A stretch of DNA of 59,348 bases from Flavobacteriales bacterium (GCA_947456965.1 CANGTU010000017.1:1-59348); one strand, 5' to 3'; positions 20,695 through 30,243 are shown, numbered from the stretch's first letter. Numbers and translations are program-made. Notes: generated from the sequence alone by a model not told the origin.

Positions 20695-23600
20695 ATGAAC
20701 CTCTTACATGACAAGATCCGGCGTGGAATCAGTGCTTCCCTGCTGATCATCCTCGCCCATACCGCTTCAGCCCAGGATCATCCCGATTGGAGCACCCTGA
20801 TGAAGGATCCCACGTTGCCGTTCGACTCCATCGTTGATCTTTTCGATCAATTCTGGCCCACCATGCCCGAAGAGCGAGGCACTGGATATAAGCCCATCCA
20901 ACGCTACCGGTGGCTCTACGAGCAGCGGCTCAATGAATCAGGACACATACCTTCAGGTGAAGATGTGCGACGCTCCTGGGAAGACCTCAGGGCCTGGCAG
21001 TCGGGCCGGTCACCCGAGGGCAACTGGCGGGCCCTGGGACCTGTGCTTGATGATGTTACCACACGCGATCAGATTGAGGGTGTAGGACGCACATCCGCCA
21101 TTGCTTTTCACCCTGCCAATCCGCAGGTTATGTTGTGTGGTACACCCGCAGGCGGACTCTGGCGAAGCGAAGATGGCGGTACAAGCTGGAGCAGCACTAC
21201 CGACTGGCTGCCCACGCTGGGTGTGAGTTCTGTTCTCTTCCATCCCACCAACCCTGATATAGTTTTTATCGGAACGGGCGATCGCGATGCAGCGGATTCA
21301 CCCGGAATGGGTGTTATGAAAAGCACAGATGGAGGATTGAGTTGGGATTGGTCCAATGACGGACTTGAAACACTCACCGTAGGCGCACTTCGTTACATCA
21401 CGGCCTACGATGCGCTTATTGCTGCCACCAACGAAGGGATCTACCGCTCGCTTGACCTCGGCATAACGTGGACTCTTGAGAGCACAGTCACTTTCGATTT
21501 CAAAGATCTCGAGCTTCATCCGACCAATCCCGATATCGTTTATGCTGCTGGGGCCGGGCGCTTTTACCGATCTGACAATGCAGGCGATACCTGGACATAC
21601 ATCAATGAGGGCATGCCCTCCGGCACACGCATGGTCATTGCCGTAACACCAGCCGCTCCTGATCGCGTGTATGTATGCCGCAGCAATACTTACGTATTCA
21701 CAGGATTCTTTCGGTCCGATGATGCCGGCTTGAATTTCACCCAGGTCAGCAATTCACCCAATATCCTTGGGTGGGCGGCTGATGGCAGCAGCACGAGCGG
21801 GCAGGCTTGGTTTGACCTCTGCATAGAGGCTGACCAGGACAACCCGGATATCGTATATGTGGGCGGAATACGCGTCAAGAAGTCACTGGACGGCGGTGCC
21901 ACATGGCTTGATATCAATCCCGACTACATACACGTTGACCAGCATGAATTCCTCTTCTCACCCTACACACATGAATTGTATGTATGCAATGACGGCGGAT
22001 TGTACCGGTATGTGGACAATGAGCACTGGCTCGACATATCCCATGGGATTGTCAACGGGCAGATCTACAGGATGGGACAAAATCCGAACAATCCGAATGA
22101 TGCACTGACCGGATTTCAGGACAATGGCACAGCAGAGTTCACCGGAGTGCAATGGATACGCCGGGGAGGAGGTGATGGATTTGAGTGCTTCTATGATTAT
22201 ACCGATCCCTCCTGGCGATACGGCAGCATCTATTACGGACAAGTGTACCGCAGCAGTCCCGGTTTCATCAACCAGAAGATCGCCGGGGAAGACGAACTCG
22301 GCATCACGGAGAGCGGAGCATGGAGCACGCCGTTCCTGCTCCATCCCGACAGCGCATCCATCCTCTTTGTAGGCATGAAGAATGTGTGGCGGAGCAAGAA
22401 CGTCAAGCATCCGGAGCGTGACAGCATCGTGTGGCAGCAGATCAGCACCAACCTGATGGGCAACAATGCCGAGAACATGATTGCCATGAAATTTTCGAAG
22501 GCTGACCATCGCATTCTATATGCCTCTAAAGCGCAGCGTAGGCTTGCACGCACTCTAGATGCCATGGCCGATGACGTGATCTGGACCAATGTGAGTGCGA
22601 CCCTGCCCTCCAGTCTGCAGCCCGTAACCTGCATCGAGACACATCCCTTGGATACCCATACCGTCTATATCGGATTCAATCGCAACGTGTGGAAGAGCAC
22701 AGATGGCTGCCTTACCTGGACCAACCTCACCGACCAGTTTCCTGATATCCAGATCAACACCCTGGTAATGGATACCACATCCGCCCATGAATCGCTTTAT
22801 ATCGGCACGGACCTCGGCATTTACTACACCGACAATATCCTGGGGGAGTGGATTTCGTTCAATACGGGCTTTCCTATGGCATCACGCGTAACCGAGTTGG
22901 AGATCTATTACGGTGATGGACCAGCCGGGCATCGTCTGCGCGCTGCGACATACGGCCGTGGATTGTGGGAAAGTGATCTCTTCAGCGCGGAAACGAACAC
23001 CTTCGGCCCGGTCGCCATGTTCCGCCATTCTTATGCAACCCCGGAAGTATTTGGTCCTTCGGACATCGAATTGCTCTTTTACCGCAACCTCAATATGGTG
23101 GATGTAACCGGACTTGAAGTCGCGGATATTTCGGCTGAGAATGCCACTATTGAGACCGTGGAAGGCGGACCGCATTTATATACGGTCCACATTGTTCCCC
23201 TTTCCTATGGGCCTGTGACGCTCTACCTCCCGGCCGGCGCTGCTCAGGACGCTTTGGGTATGGACAATTACGCCAGCGACACCCTTGAGCTGGCCTACGT
23301 ACCCGGTCCGTTGCCCTTTGGCCCTGACGGTCCGGGCGGTGTAGGTGATGACACCAGCATCACCTTTTGGCTTCGGGCAGGCGAAGCCATGCAAGGCCTC
23401 GGAGGTGGACCTGTCAGCGGAGGCACCCCTGTGCAAAGTTGGGGGAGTCTGGCAGGCATACCGGCCGTAACCGCGGGCCAGGATATTGCCAACCGGATGC
23501 CTGCTCTTGCAGAAGGTGATGAAGGCGTTGCAGGCCGTCCGGCCATCCAGCTCGATGGTGAAAGTGATTACCTGCTTGCGGAAAATGTAACACCCGGTCG

Positions 23601-24774
23601 CAGCATTTCCGGATACCTCGTGGCCGAATGCGATAGCGTGGCGTTCAATGATCATGGCTGGTTTGCCAGTGCCCGCGTGCCCAATGGTTACCTGATGCAC
23701 CCGTGGAAAGATCAGTCCTCCTTCAGTGCTGAGGTACTTGACCTGGAAGAAGAGTACAGCGGATCGCCCGTCTACTATACCGGAGATGCTACGGCTCCTC
23801 ATATTTATGGATTCATTCATGAACAAACCGATATCCATCAGGTCTTCTTCACCGTGTATGATGACAACCTCTGGCCATTTCCCGGTATCTCTGTCGGGCA
23901 GCGGGATTCGATCACGCCCATTGACATCCGCATCGGCTGGGACTATGAGGAGCGATACGGAAAAGGACGCATAGCGGAGCACATCCTGTATAACAGGCGC
24001 CTCTTCCTATCCCACCATACCCTTGTAAACAATTACATGGCAGCGCGCTATGGCATTGATCTCGGTCCCCAACGGCGCTACTCACACAATCTCCAGCCGG
24101 AGAATGTATTTGGTATAGGCAGAGAGAGCGAGCATGATTATCATGAAGCATCCCGAGGACGCGGAGTCATTCTGGTCAGTCAGCCCGAGTCGCTTGATCC
24201 GGGTGATTACCTCCTTCTTGGTGATGATGGTGCGTCCACCGATCCTGTTCCCGCCGCCTGGCCTTTTCTGACACCCCGGATGAGCCGCACGTGGGGCGTG
24301 ACCGAGACCGGTAACGTGGGGATGGTTAACCTGCGAATGGCCGCTGATATCGTGTCAGGTTTTTCCAATCCCGGCATCATCCTGTCAGAGGGCTTCACGT
24401 TTGAGCCGGGAGTATGGCCGGCATTCATTCCCCTCGTCGAGGATGGCAGTGATGTGTTCGCCAGCGTTGACTTTCCGGCGGAGAGTGTGTTCACGATCGG
24501 AGAATTACCGGTGCTTCATACCGCAGAAGCAGCAGGCGTGCCCATGCGCATTTATCCCAACCCTGCTGAAGGATTTGTTCATATTGAATTACAGGGAGGA
24601 TCACGGCGTGTGTGGCATTGGCGGCTGGTGAATGTGCTTGGGCAGACGATTCATACCGGGACGTTCACAGGACACCAACACACGATTCCCCTGACCGGTA
24701 TAGCCGCCGGCACCTACCACCTCACCATGCAGTCGGGCCGTGAGGCCATCGGGCAGCGCCTGATGGTGCGCTAA
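20695..24774 (+). CDS. Second giant secreted BNR beta-propeller protein with T9SS domain
   Basis: 1359 residues, starting 17 bp after the preceding paralog, so probably in one operon. A signal peptide (RRGISASLLIILAHTASAQ) is followed by the same N-terminal module as the upstream protein (WSTLMKDPTLPFDSIVDLF...IQRYRWLYEQR) and an Asp-box propeller over residues ~100-760 (RSEDGGTSW, KSTDGGLSW, KSLDGGATW, KSTDGCLTW). A different C-terminal half follows: an Ig-like stretch, then a lectin/LamG-like region (~880-1170) ending in NNYMAARYGIDL, which is typical of the DUF8202-like segment of secreted Bacteroidota proteins. The final ~78 residues are a type A sorting domain (MRIYPNPAEGFVHIEL). Its stop shares bases with the convergent 2OG oxygenase gene. 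Confidence 0.88.
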   Translation: MNLLHDKIRRGISASLLIILAHTASAQDHPDWSTLMKDPTLPFDSIVDLFDQFWPTMPEERGTGYKPIQRYRWLYEQRLNESGHIPSGEDVRRSWEDLRAWQSGRSPEGNWRALGPVLDDVTTRDQIEGVGRTSAIAFHPANPQVMLCGTPAGGLWRSEDGGTSWSSTTDWLPTLGVSSVLFHPTNPDIVFIGTGDRDAADSPGMGVMKSTDGGLSWDWSNDGLETLTVGALRYITAYDALIAATNEGIYRSLDLGITWTLESTVTFDFKDLELHPTNPDIVYAAGAGRFYRSDNAGDTWTYINEGMPSGTRMVIAVTPAAPDRVYVCRSNTYVFTGFFRSDDAGLNFTQVSNSPNILGWAADGSSTSGQAWFDLCIEADQDNPDIVYVGGIRVKKSLDGGATWLDINPDYIHVDQHEFLFSPYTHELYVCNDGGLYRYVDNEHWLDISHGIVNGQIYRMGQNPNNPNDALTGFQDNGTAEFTGVQWIRRGGGDGFECFYDYTDPSWRYGSIYYGQVYRSSPGFINQKIAGEDELGITESGAWSTPFLLHPDSASILFVGMKNVWRSKNVKHPERDSIVWQQISTNLMGNNAENMIAMKFSKADHRILYASKAQRRLARTLDAMADDVIWTNVSATLPSSLQPVTCIETHPLDTHTVYIGFNRNVWKSTDGCLTWTNLTDQFPDIQINTLVMDTTSAHESLYIGTDLGIYYTDNILGEWISFNTGFPMASRVTELEIYYGDGPAGHRLRAATYGRGLWESDLFSAETNTFGPVAMFRHSYATPEVFGPSDIELLFYRNLNMVDVTGLEVADISAENATIETVEGGPHLYTVHIVPLSYGPVTLYLPAGAAQDALGMDNYASDTLELAYVPGPLPFGPDGPGGVGDDTSITFWLRAGEAMQGLGGGPVSGGTPVQSWGSLAGIPAVTAGQDIANRMPALAEGDEGVAGRPAIQLDGESDYLLAENVTPGRSISGYLVAECDSVAFNDHGWFASARVPNGYLMHPWKDQSSFSAEVLDLEEEYSGSPVYYTGDATAPHIYGFIHEQTDIHQVFFTVYDDNLWPFPGISVGQRDSITPIDIRIGWDYEERYGKGRIAEHILYNRRLFLSHHTLVNNYMAARYGIDLGPQRRYSHNLQPENVFGIGRESEHDYHEASRGRGVILVSQPESLDPGDYLLLGDDGASTDPVPAAWPFLTPRMSRTWGVTETGNVGMVNLRMAADIVSGFSNPGIILSEGFTFEPGVWPAFIPLVEDGSDVFASVDFPAESVFTIGELPVLHTAEAAGVPMRIYPNPAEGFVHIELQGGSRRVWHWRLVNVLGQTIHTGTFTGHQHTIPLTGIAAGTYHLTMQSGREAIGQRLMVR

Positions 24775-25385
24775 AGTGCGGTGTTCCGTTCGCGCATCCA
24801 GCCAGTGGTGCTGATTCGCCGGATATGAGTTTTGAGAACCTCATGTTCGAGTTCGCTGAGGAACAACGCCAGCCGACCGAACAGAGGCTCTACTGACACC
24901 TGTTCACGGCCCGGAGGATAGATTACCAACTCACCCCCATCCCCTGGTTTCCAGTCCGGATTGAGGTATAAAACGAATGAAACCCGGCGCGTGGATCCGC
25001 TCCGGTGCCGGTCGGAGTGACGCTCATAATGAGTGCCCACCGGGTACATGGTGAAGTGCATTTCAAAATCCACCAGGCCCAGAAAAAGCGTGCGGTTCAG
25101 AAAAGCGCGAACTTTTTCGATGTGTTCGACCAGGGAGGACACACTACCCTCAGGCATCTCAGGATCCACCCATTCAATCCAGTCACCCCGTCGCGACTCT
25201 TCCACCTTGTATTCATCCTGCCGGCCGATCCCGGCTTTTCTCAGCACACCTGCATGTGCACGAGCTGTAATGAGCTCATGCAGAGCAAAGGAAATGGCGG
25301 GATCTGCGAAATTATCGATGACCAGCCATCCTTCAGCCGCGAAATGATCCGCACTGACTTCGGTCAGGTTAACATCTTCCAACAT
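24771..25385 (-). CDS. 2OG-Fe(II) oxygenase, prolyl 4-hydroxylase-like
   Basis: 204 residues. The double-stranded beta-helix core carries the iron ligands His123-x-Asp125 (ERHSDRHRSG) and the distal His181 (LEHEVLK), with Arg189/Arg190 placed to bind 2-oxoglutarate (HIRRISTTGWMR). The RRVSFVLYLNPDW and GGELVIYPPG strands match the prolyl hydroxylase (PKHD/EGL-9-like) group. It should hydroxylate a protein or small molecule with O2 and 2-oxoglutarate; the substrate is not known. It is cytoplasmic by lack of a signal. It is divergent from the SDR gene across 35 bp, and its stop codon overlaps that of the upstream propeller gene by four bases. Confidence 0.88.
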   Translation of the reverse strand: MLEDVNLTEVSADHFAAEGWLVIDNFADPAISFALHELITARAHAGVLRKAGIGRQDEYKVEESRRGDWIEWVDPEMPEGSVSSLVEHIEKVRAFLNRTLFLGLVDFEMHFTMYPVGTHYERHSDRHRSGSTRRVSFVLYLNPDWKPGDGGELVIYPPGREQVSVEPLFGRLALFLSELEHEVLKTHIRRISTTGWMRERNTAL

Positions 25386-25407
25386 ATGCGCAGGGATTTT
25401 GAGTCGC

Positions 25408-25415
25408 TATTTTTG
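25408..25415 (+). promoter_or_regulatory. -7 promoter element of the SDR gene (leaderless type)
   Basis: TATTTTTG matches TAnnTTTG fully and ends five bases (GCCAC) before the SDR ATG at 25421. By the rnpB spacing, transcription would start at or just before the ATG. No -33 TTG is obvious. Confidence 0.55.
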
Positions 25416-25420
25416 GCCAC

Positions 25421-26236
25421 ATGTCAAAAGTAATCCTGGTCACCGGTGCGAGCAGCGGAATTGGTCTGGCTATAGCTCAGGTCTTGCATAGCCGCGGGCA
25501 CCGCGTTTATGGCACCAGCCGTCGCGAACCATCCGCCTTCGGCAGTCTGCCTTTCCGCATGGTGCAGATGGATGTGACCGATGAGCCCTCAGTTGAACGC
25601 GGTGTAGATCAAATATTCCGCGATGCGGGGCGTCTTGATGTGGTCGTCAACAATGCAGGTTTGGGCATGATTGGCCCGGTTGAGAGCGTCAGTGACAGGG
25701 AGGTGCGTGAGATTTTTGATACCAATGTATTCGGGGTCCTTCATGTATGCAGGCACACCTTGCCTGTGTTGCGCCAGACCGGTGGTGGTTATATCATCAA
25801 TATCACATCCATTGCCGGACAAATGGGGCTTCCCTTTCGCGGAATTTACAGTTCGAGCAAGTTTGCCGTAGAAGGTTTTACAGAGTCTCTGTCACAGGAG
25901 GTCAGGCAATTTGGAGTTAAGGTCTGCCTGATTGAGCCCGGAGATTTCCGCACGGGCATCAACGAATCGAGGAAGGTCGCCACCCGTGTACATAACGCCT
26001 ATGGAGACCAGAGTGATGTGGTTCTGCGTCAGGTGTGCGAAGAGGTATCACGGGCCCGCACACCGGAAGTGATTGGACATCTGGTGAACGGGATCATTCA
26101 CGACCCCAGTCCTGCGCTTCGGTATCGTGCGGCCAATCTGCTTCAGCGATTCAGTCTCACACTTATGCGTGTGCTTCCCGACAGGTGGTTTGAGAATATC
26201 ATCATGCGCTACTACAAGCTGGGCGTGCGCGGTTAA
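25421..26236 (+). CDS. Short-chain dehydrogenase/reductase (classical SDR)
   Basis: 271 residues with the full classical SDR set: TGASSGIG cofactor loop (9-16), NNAG (77-80), catalytic Ser130, and Tyr143-x-x-x-Lys147 (IYSSSKFAVEG), followed by LIEPGDFRTG. Enzymes of this group reduce or oxidise alcohols, ketones or lipids with NAD(P)(H). The YGTSRRE stretch after the second strand, with basic residues, favours NADP. The C-terminal ~70 residues (RYRAANLLQRFSLTLMRVLP) are hydrophobic and basic, suggesting membrane association as in lipid-acting SDRs. The substrate cannot be told. Its stop overlaps the convergent TolB-like gene by four bases. Confidence 0.93.
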   Translation: MSKVILVTGASSGIGLAIAQVLHSRGHRVYGTSRREPSAFGSLPFRMVQMDVTDEPSVERGVDQIFRDAGRLDVVVNNAGLGMIGPVESVSDREVREIFDTNVFGVLHVCRHTLPVLRQTGGGYIINITSIAGQMGLPFRGIYSSSKFAVEGFTESLSQEVRQFGVKVCLIEPGDFRTGINESRKVATRVHNAYGDQSDVVLRQVCEEVSRARTPEVIGHLVNGIIHDPSPALRYRAANLLQRFSLTLMRVLPDRWFENIIMRYYKLGVRG

Positions 26237-27333
26237 TCCGTCCAGTCTGCGATGAAAATATTGGTATCGCGTGTGCGGCCATTGTGACGGTTGCTGCACC
26301 AGACCAGTTTCTTTCCATCCGGTGAGAACATGGGAAAAGAATCAAAGGCCGTATCAAAAGTCACTTGCTCGAGTCCGGATCCATCAAGATTGACCATGAA
26401 CAAGTTGAAGGGGAATCCCCGCTCACTCTTGTAATTGCTGCAGAAGAGAATCTTGTCTCCACGAGGCGTGAAGGTGGGAGACCAGTTAGCCCTGCCGAGG
26501 GAGGTCACCTTTCTGGCCTCTGAACCATCTGCCCGGGCCACCCAGATTTCCAGATCAGTTGGCTCCACCATATCCTGATTCAGAAGATCGCGGTACTCGC
26601 GCATTTCATCTTGCGAAGCAGGTCGCGACGCACGCCAAACCAGCATAGACCCATCCGGAGAGAAGGTGGCGCCTCCGTCGTAACCGGGAGAGTCTGTGAT
26701 CTGGCGGACATCTGAGCCATCAATGTTCATCGTGTACAGTTCCAGATCGCCACTTCGCAGGCTTGTGAACACGATTTTATCTCCCTTCGGGCTGACAGTA
26801 GCTTCGGCATCGTAGCGAGGAGAGTTGGTGAGTTGCTTAACGACTTTTCCCTTCAGGTCGGACACGAAGATGTCATACCCCGGGTAGAGCGACCACACGT
26901 ACTTCCCATTGCGCGGTGCAGGCGGTGGACAAGAATCACCGCTCAGGTGTGTTGAGGCAAAGAGGATATGCTTGTCATCGGGCATGAACCAACTGCATGT
27001 TGTGCGGCCTTTGCCGGTCGAGAGTAACTGCCTGCGGCTGCTATCGGGGCGCTCTGAGAGCTTCAGTGTAAAAATCTGGTCACATGCCACGCCCCACCGG
27101 GAATTATCACTCTGAAAGACCAGTTGGTTGCCTTTGTTATTGAAATAAGCCTCTGCGTTGTTTCCGCCAAATGTGAGCTGGCGCACATTGTTCAGGTGAC
27201 GCTCCTGCGGATAGACCAATTCACCCGGATTGGTGTTTACATCAGCAGAAGAGGAAGCGGAGGAGGTGATGACGGGAGCTTTACAGCCCCACAAGAAAAT
27301 GGCCAGGAAGGCGCAGGTCGATATCCATTTCAT
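26233..27333 (-). CDS. TolB-like PD40 beta-propeller lipoprotein
   Basis: 366 residues. A lipobox at the end of the signal sequence (AIFLWGC, Cys16) marks it as a lipoprotein. Several WD40-like PD40 repeats follow, such as VSPKGDKIVFTSLRSGDLEL, ATFSPDGSMLVWRASR, FTPRGDKILFCSNYKS and FSPDGKKLVWCSNRHNG, making a TolB-type propeller. No peptidase or OmpA domain is attached. Such proteins are common envelope components in Bacteroidota; the ligand is unknown. It starts 97 bp from the divergent M28 peptidase gene, and the two may share a regulatory region. A one-mismatch -7 element (TTTCTTTG, 27349-27342) lies eight bases before its ATG. Confidence 0.87.
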   Translation of the reverse strand: MKWISTCAFLAIFLWGCKAPVITSSASSSADVNTNPGELVYPQERHLNNVRQLTFGGNNAEAYFNNKGNQLVFQSDNSRWGVACDQIFTLKLSERPDSSRRQLLSTGKGRTTCSWFMPDDKHILFASTHLSGDSCPPPAPRNGKYVWSLYPGYDIFVSDLKGKVVKQLTNSPRYDAEATVSPKGDKIVFTSLRSGDLELYTMNIDGSDVRQITDSPGYDGGATFSPDGSMLVWRASRPASQDEMREYRDLLNQDMVEPTDLEIWVARADGSEARKVTSLGRANWSPTFTPRGDKILFCSNYKSERGFPFNLFMVNLDGSGLEQVTFDTAFDSFPMFSPDGKKLVWCSNRHNGRTRDTNIFIADWTD

Positions 27334-27396
27334 AGCGGGTGCAAAGAAACAACCTGAAGTCGTTGGTTATCGGTCCGGTGATCATCCTTGCATGCA

Positions 27397-27426
27397 TTTG
27401 GCATCCCTGTGACGAACTTACCTTTA
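27397..27426 (+). promoter_or_regulatory. Promoter of the M28 peptidase gene (-33 and -7 elements)
   Basis: TTTG (27397-27400), 18 bases, then TACCTTTA (27419-27426), ending four bases before the ATG at 27431. Both elements of a Bacteroidota promoter are present at a normal distance, and the spacing predicts an mRNA starting at the initiation codon. Confidence 0.6.
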
Positions 27427-27430
27427 CCGC

Positions 27431-28711
27431 ATGAAGCGAATATTCCTCTTCCTGTTGGTGGTTGTGGCACTCGGTCATCAGTCCTTCCAGTGCTCTCATA
27501 TCTCGCGTGGCTCCCTATCCAGTTCCATGCTCAACAGCGATTTAGCGGTACTGGCCCATGATTCCCTCGAGGGTCGTGGCACCGGAACAGTCGGTGAAGA
27601 CAAGGCAGCGCGTTATCTCGTTCAGCGCATGCAATCAATAGGTCTGAAGCCGCGCGGTGCAGATGGCGGCTGGTATCAGTCGTTCAGCTTCAAACCCCAT
27701 CCACCGGTACAAATGCACCAGGTGGGCGACAGCGTGACCATGGGAATGGCACTGGTCCGAGAAATCACCGGACGGAATGTCATCGGATGGCTCGATCTCG
27801 GCTCCCCGACTACCGTGATCATTGGAGCCCATTATGACCATCTCGGCTATGGTGATGAAAACTCCCTGTGGACCGGAGACCGGCAGATTCATAACGGTGC
27901 CGATGACAACGCCAGCGGTGTGTCCTGCATGCTCGAACTGGCCAGAAAGATCCAGCTCACACCATCGAAGTACGATGGCAATAACTACCTGTTCATTGCC
28001 TTCAGCGGCGAGGAGAAGGGGCTATGGGGAAGCAATTACTTCACAAAACATCCTACACTTGATACGGCCGGGTTCAATTACATGATTAACCTTGATATGG
28101 TGGGGCGATTAAATGCCGGGCGTGCGCTTGCCATTAATGGAACGGGAACATCTCCGGCATGGAAGGAAATCCTGCCCAACATCAGGTCAGGATCCATGAA
28201 TCAGGTGACCTCTGAAGGGGGCATAGGCCCAAGCGATCACACTTCCTTTTACCACATTGGGGTGCCTGCGCTCCATTTCTTTACCGGACAGCATGACGAT
28301 TACCACAAGCCGGGCGATGATGCTGAAAGGATCAACTATGCGGGTATTGCCGACGTTTCTGAATTCATTCTGGAGTTGATCCGCTCGCTAGATAAGAAAG
28401 GCCCGTTAGTCTTTACCCGCACCAAAGAAGAAAAGCAGGCATCGGCGGCCGACTTCAAGGTAACGCTGGGTGTTGTTCCTGACTATCTGTTTGGCGGTCC
28501 CGGAATGCGCATAGATGGCACACGGGAAGGAAGGCCCGCTGCAATCGCAGGCATGAAGCAGGGGGATATCATCCATCGCATAGGTGCCTTTCCGGTATCC
28601 GATATGATGTCTTATATGGAAGCCCTGGGCAAATTTGAAAAGGGCCAGCAGACAGAGGTAGAGATTGAGCGCGCTGGTGAGCGCCAGGTGGTGACGGTGA
28701 CGTGGGACTGA
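27431..28711 (+). CDS. M28 family zinc metallopeptidase with C-terminal PDZ domain
   Basis: 426 residues with an N-terminal signal sequence; the Cys in SFQCSH may be a lipobox. The M28 core shows the two-zinc ligands in GAHYDHLG, GADDNASG, SGEEKGLWGS (catalytic Glu plus ligand), NLDMVGR and QHDDYHKPGD. M28 enzymes are aminopeptidases or carboxypeptidases active in the periplasm or outside the cell. Residues ~340-426 form a PDZ domain (PDYLFGGPGMRIDG, AIAGMKQGDIIHRIG) that could bind peptide C-termini. This M28-PDZ arrangement occurs in other Bacteroidota. The gene ends base-to-base with the convergent ZIP transporter gene. Confidence 0.93.
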   Translation: MKRIFLFLLVVVALGHQSFQCSHISRGSLSSSMLNSDLAVLAHDSLEGRGTGTVGEDKAARYLVQRMQSIGLKPRGADGGWYQSFSFKPHPPVQMHQVGDSVTMGMALVREITGRNVIGWLDLGSPTTVIIGAHYDHLGYGDENSLWTGDRQIHNGADDNASGVSCMLELARKIQLTPSKYDGNNYLFIAFSGEEKGLWGSNYFTKHPTLDTAGFNYMINLDMVGRLNAGRALAINGTGTSPAWKEILPNIRSGSMNQVTSEGGIGPSDHTSFYHIGVPALHFFTGQHDDYHKPGDDAERINYAGIADVSEFILELIRSLDKKGPLVFTRTKEEKQASAADFKVTLGVVPDYLFGGPGMRIDGTREGRPAAIAGMKQGDIIHRIGAFPVSDMMSYMEALGKFEKGQQTEVEIERAGERQVVTVTWD

Positions 28712-29482
28712 TCACGACACAATTGCCGCGAGTCCGATGCCAGCGAGGATGGTCATGAACTTGATCAGATTGAACCGGTGTCCGCTCTCTCCTTCAAACA
28801 GGATGGTGGTGGAGACGTGAAGCAGAATACCCACCAATATACCGATGACGATATAGCCCAACGATGCGGTCCATGCAGCCCCTGAAGCAATCAGTCCGTA
28901 CTGGAGCCATGCTCCGGCTGGAGCCATCAGGGCGAAAATGATTAGCCAGAACAAGGCTTTTCCCCTGCTTAGTCCGCTAGCCACGAGCAGCGCGGTAAAC
29001 ACCAGCGCCTCTGTTACTTTATGCAACGAAATCCCAATCAGCAGTGAGCTCCGGTGATCATGCAGGTGGGCATGATCATGGCCGTGACCATGATGATGCA
29101 CCTGGCCTTCAGGCATTCCACCGAAGGGCATCCCTTCCAGGAAGGCATGGATCCAAAGCGCGGCCATGATGGTGAGCAGGTGCCGCATGCCGGCATGCGG
29201 ATGGATATGCGCATGCCCATGCTCCACACCATGCGAGAAGTAATCCAGCACAACCTGAAGCATAAAGCCCGCCAGAATGAACCATCCCGGGTGAGCCACA
29301 GGAGCGTGAAACAACTCGGGAAGTAAATGCAGTAAAGTGAGTCCGAGGAGGTAGGCTGCACTGAATGCCAGCAGCAGCTTGAGTCCGGAGCCTCGCTGAC
29401 GGCCAGTGAACAGGTAGGCAGCCCCACCCGCCATGGCTGCGGCGAAAAGGATTATGGAATGGAAGATGGGCAGGTCATTCAT
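28712..29482 (-). CDS. ZIP family divalent metal transporter
   Basis: 256 residues with about eight transmembrane helices. ZIP proteins move Zn2+ or other divalent metals into the cytoplasm. The metal-path helices show HAFLEGMPFGG and GISLHKVTEALV, the two family signatures. The loop between them is very rich in histidine (QVHHHGHGHDHAHLHDH), and there is a second His cluster (SHGVEHGHAHIHPHAG), suggesting metal sensing or buffering. Its start overlaps the stop of the methyltransferase by ATGA, so the two are translationally coupled. Specificity (Zn, Fe, Mn) cannot be told from sequence. Confidence 0.92.
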   Translation of the reverse strand: MNDLPIFHSIILFAAAMAGGAAYLFTGRQRGSGLKLLLAFSAAYLLGLTLLHLLPELFHAPVAHPGWFILAGFMLQVVLDYFSHGVEHGHAHIHPHAGMRHLLTIMAALWIHAFLEGMPFGGMPEGQVHHHGHGHDHAHLHDHRSSLLIGISLHKVTEALVFTALLVASGLSRGKALFWLIIFALMAPAGAWLQYGLIASGAAWTASLGYIVIGILVGILLHVSTTILFEGESGHRFNLIKFMTILAGIGLAAIVS

Positions 29483-30228
29483 TCTTTCTGTGCAACGAGG
29501 ATGAGGCGTTCGCTTTCGGCTGCATCAAATGGTCCGAGCCGGTAGTCGCCAAAGGTATGGGTGACCTTGAGGCCGTGGGTGCCGAGCATGGCCAATAACG
29601 TGGGCAGATCGAACAGCTGCACCCGCTCCATGAATGAAAACCGGTAGTCGCCGTCCTCGACATGGATTTCCTTCACAACGTGCATGCTTTCAATACGTCT
29701 GGAGATGATGAATCGAATACCATCCCGCATCACTTCCTCCAGGGGAACGAGCCGGGCCCTTACCTGAATGCTATTCAGGTAATCCAGCACGAAGATTCCC
29801 TTCGGTTTCAAGTGAAGTGCTGCCCGTTCCAGCACCTGATGGTTTTCTCTTTCTGCGCCGAAGTACCCAAAACTGGTGAACAGGTTCAGAATGGCGTCGA
29901 AGATGCGGTCTATCTGAAACTCGCGCATATCAGCACGTTCGAAACGAAGCCCAGGTCTGGCACTTGCGGCGGCCACCTCGATGCTACGGGCACTGAGATC
30001 AATACCCATAACATCCAGGCCCCGGGCAGCCAGGTGGATGCTGTGTCTTCCCTGTCCGCAGGCGAGGTCCAACACTCGGTTGCCAGGCTTGAGACCTGCT
30101 TCTTCAATCAGCAGATCGAGGAAGGATGCCGCCTCGTCCCTGTTCCGGTGACGATAAAGCAACGCATAATAAGGCGAATCAAACCACGCCTCAAACCATT
30201 CAGGAACCGCCCGTAAAACCTCGCTCAT
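29479..30228 (-). CDS. Class I SAM-dependent methyltransferase
   Basis: 249 residues from the ATG at 30228, preferred over the longer open frame because it gives a normal N-terminus (MSEVLRAVPEWFEAWFDSPYY) and has a -7 like element just upstream. Motif I is VLDLACGQGRHS, followed by GIDLSARSIE (acidic end of strand 2), FERADMREF and FDAILNLFTSFGYF; this is a methyltransferase-domain-25-type fold. The substrate is unknown. It is the first gene of a two-gene operon with the ZIP transporter (ATGA overlap). The pairing does not suggest a clear joint function. Confidence 0.9.
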   Translation of the reverse strand: MSEVLRAVPEWFEAWFDSPYYALLYRHRNRDEAASFLDLLIEEAGLKPGNRVLDLACGQGRHSIHLAARGLDVMGIDLSARSIEVAAASARPGLRFERADMREFQIDRIFDAILNLFTSFGYFGAERENHQVLERAALHLKPKGIFVLDYLNSIQVRARLVPLEEVMRDGIRFIISRRIESMHVVKEIHVEDGDYRFSFMERVQLFDLPTLLAMLGTHGLKVTHTFGDYRLGPFDAAESERLILVAQKE

Positions 30229-30235
30229 GGCCGTG

Positions 30236-30243
30236 CGAAGATA
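30236..30243 (-). promoter_or_regulatory. Candidate -7 element of the methyltransferase-ZIP operon
   Basis: The minus strand reads TATCTTCG, one mismatch from TAnnTTTG, seven bases before the ATG at 30228. This supports the shorter start and a very short or absent leader. Confidence 0.4.

Noticed and set aside
23176-23982. 268-codon minus-strand ORF inside the second propeller gene
   Set aside because: Antisense shadow; composition is unlike a real protein and the sense frame has clear domains.
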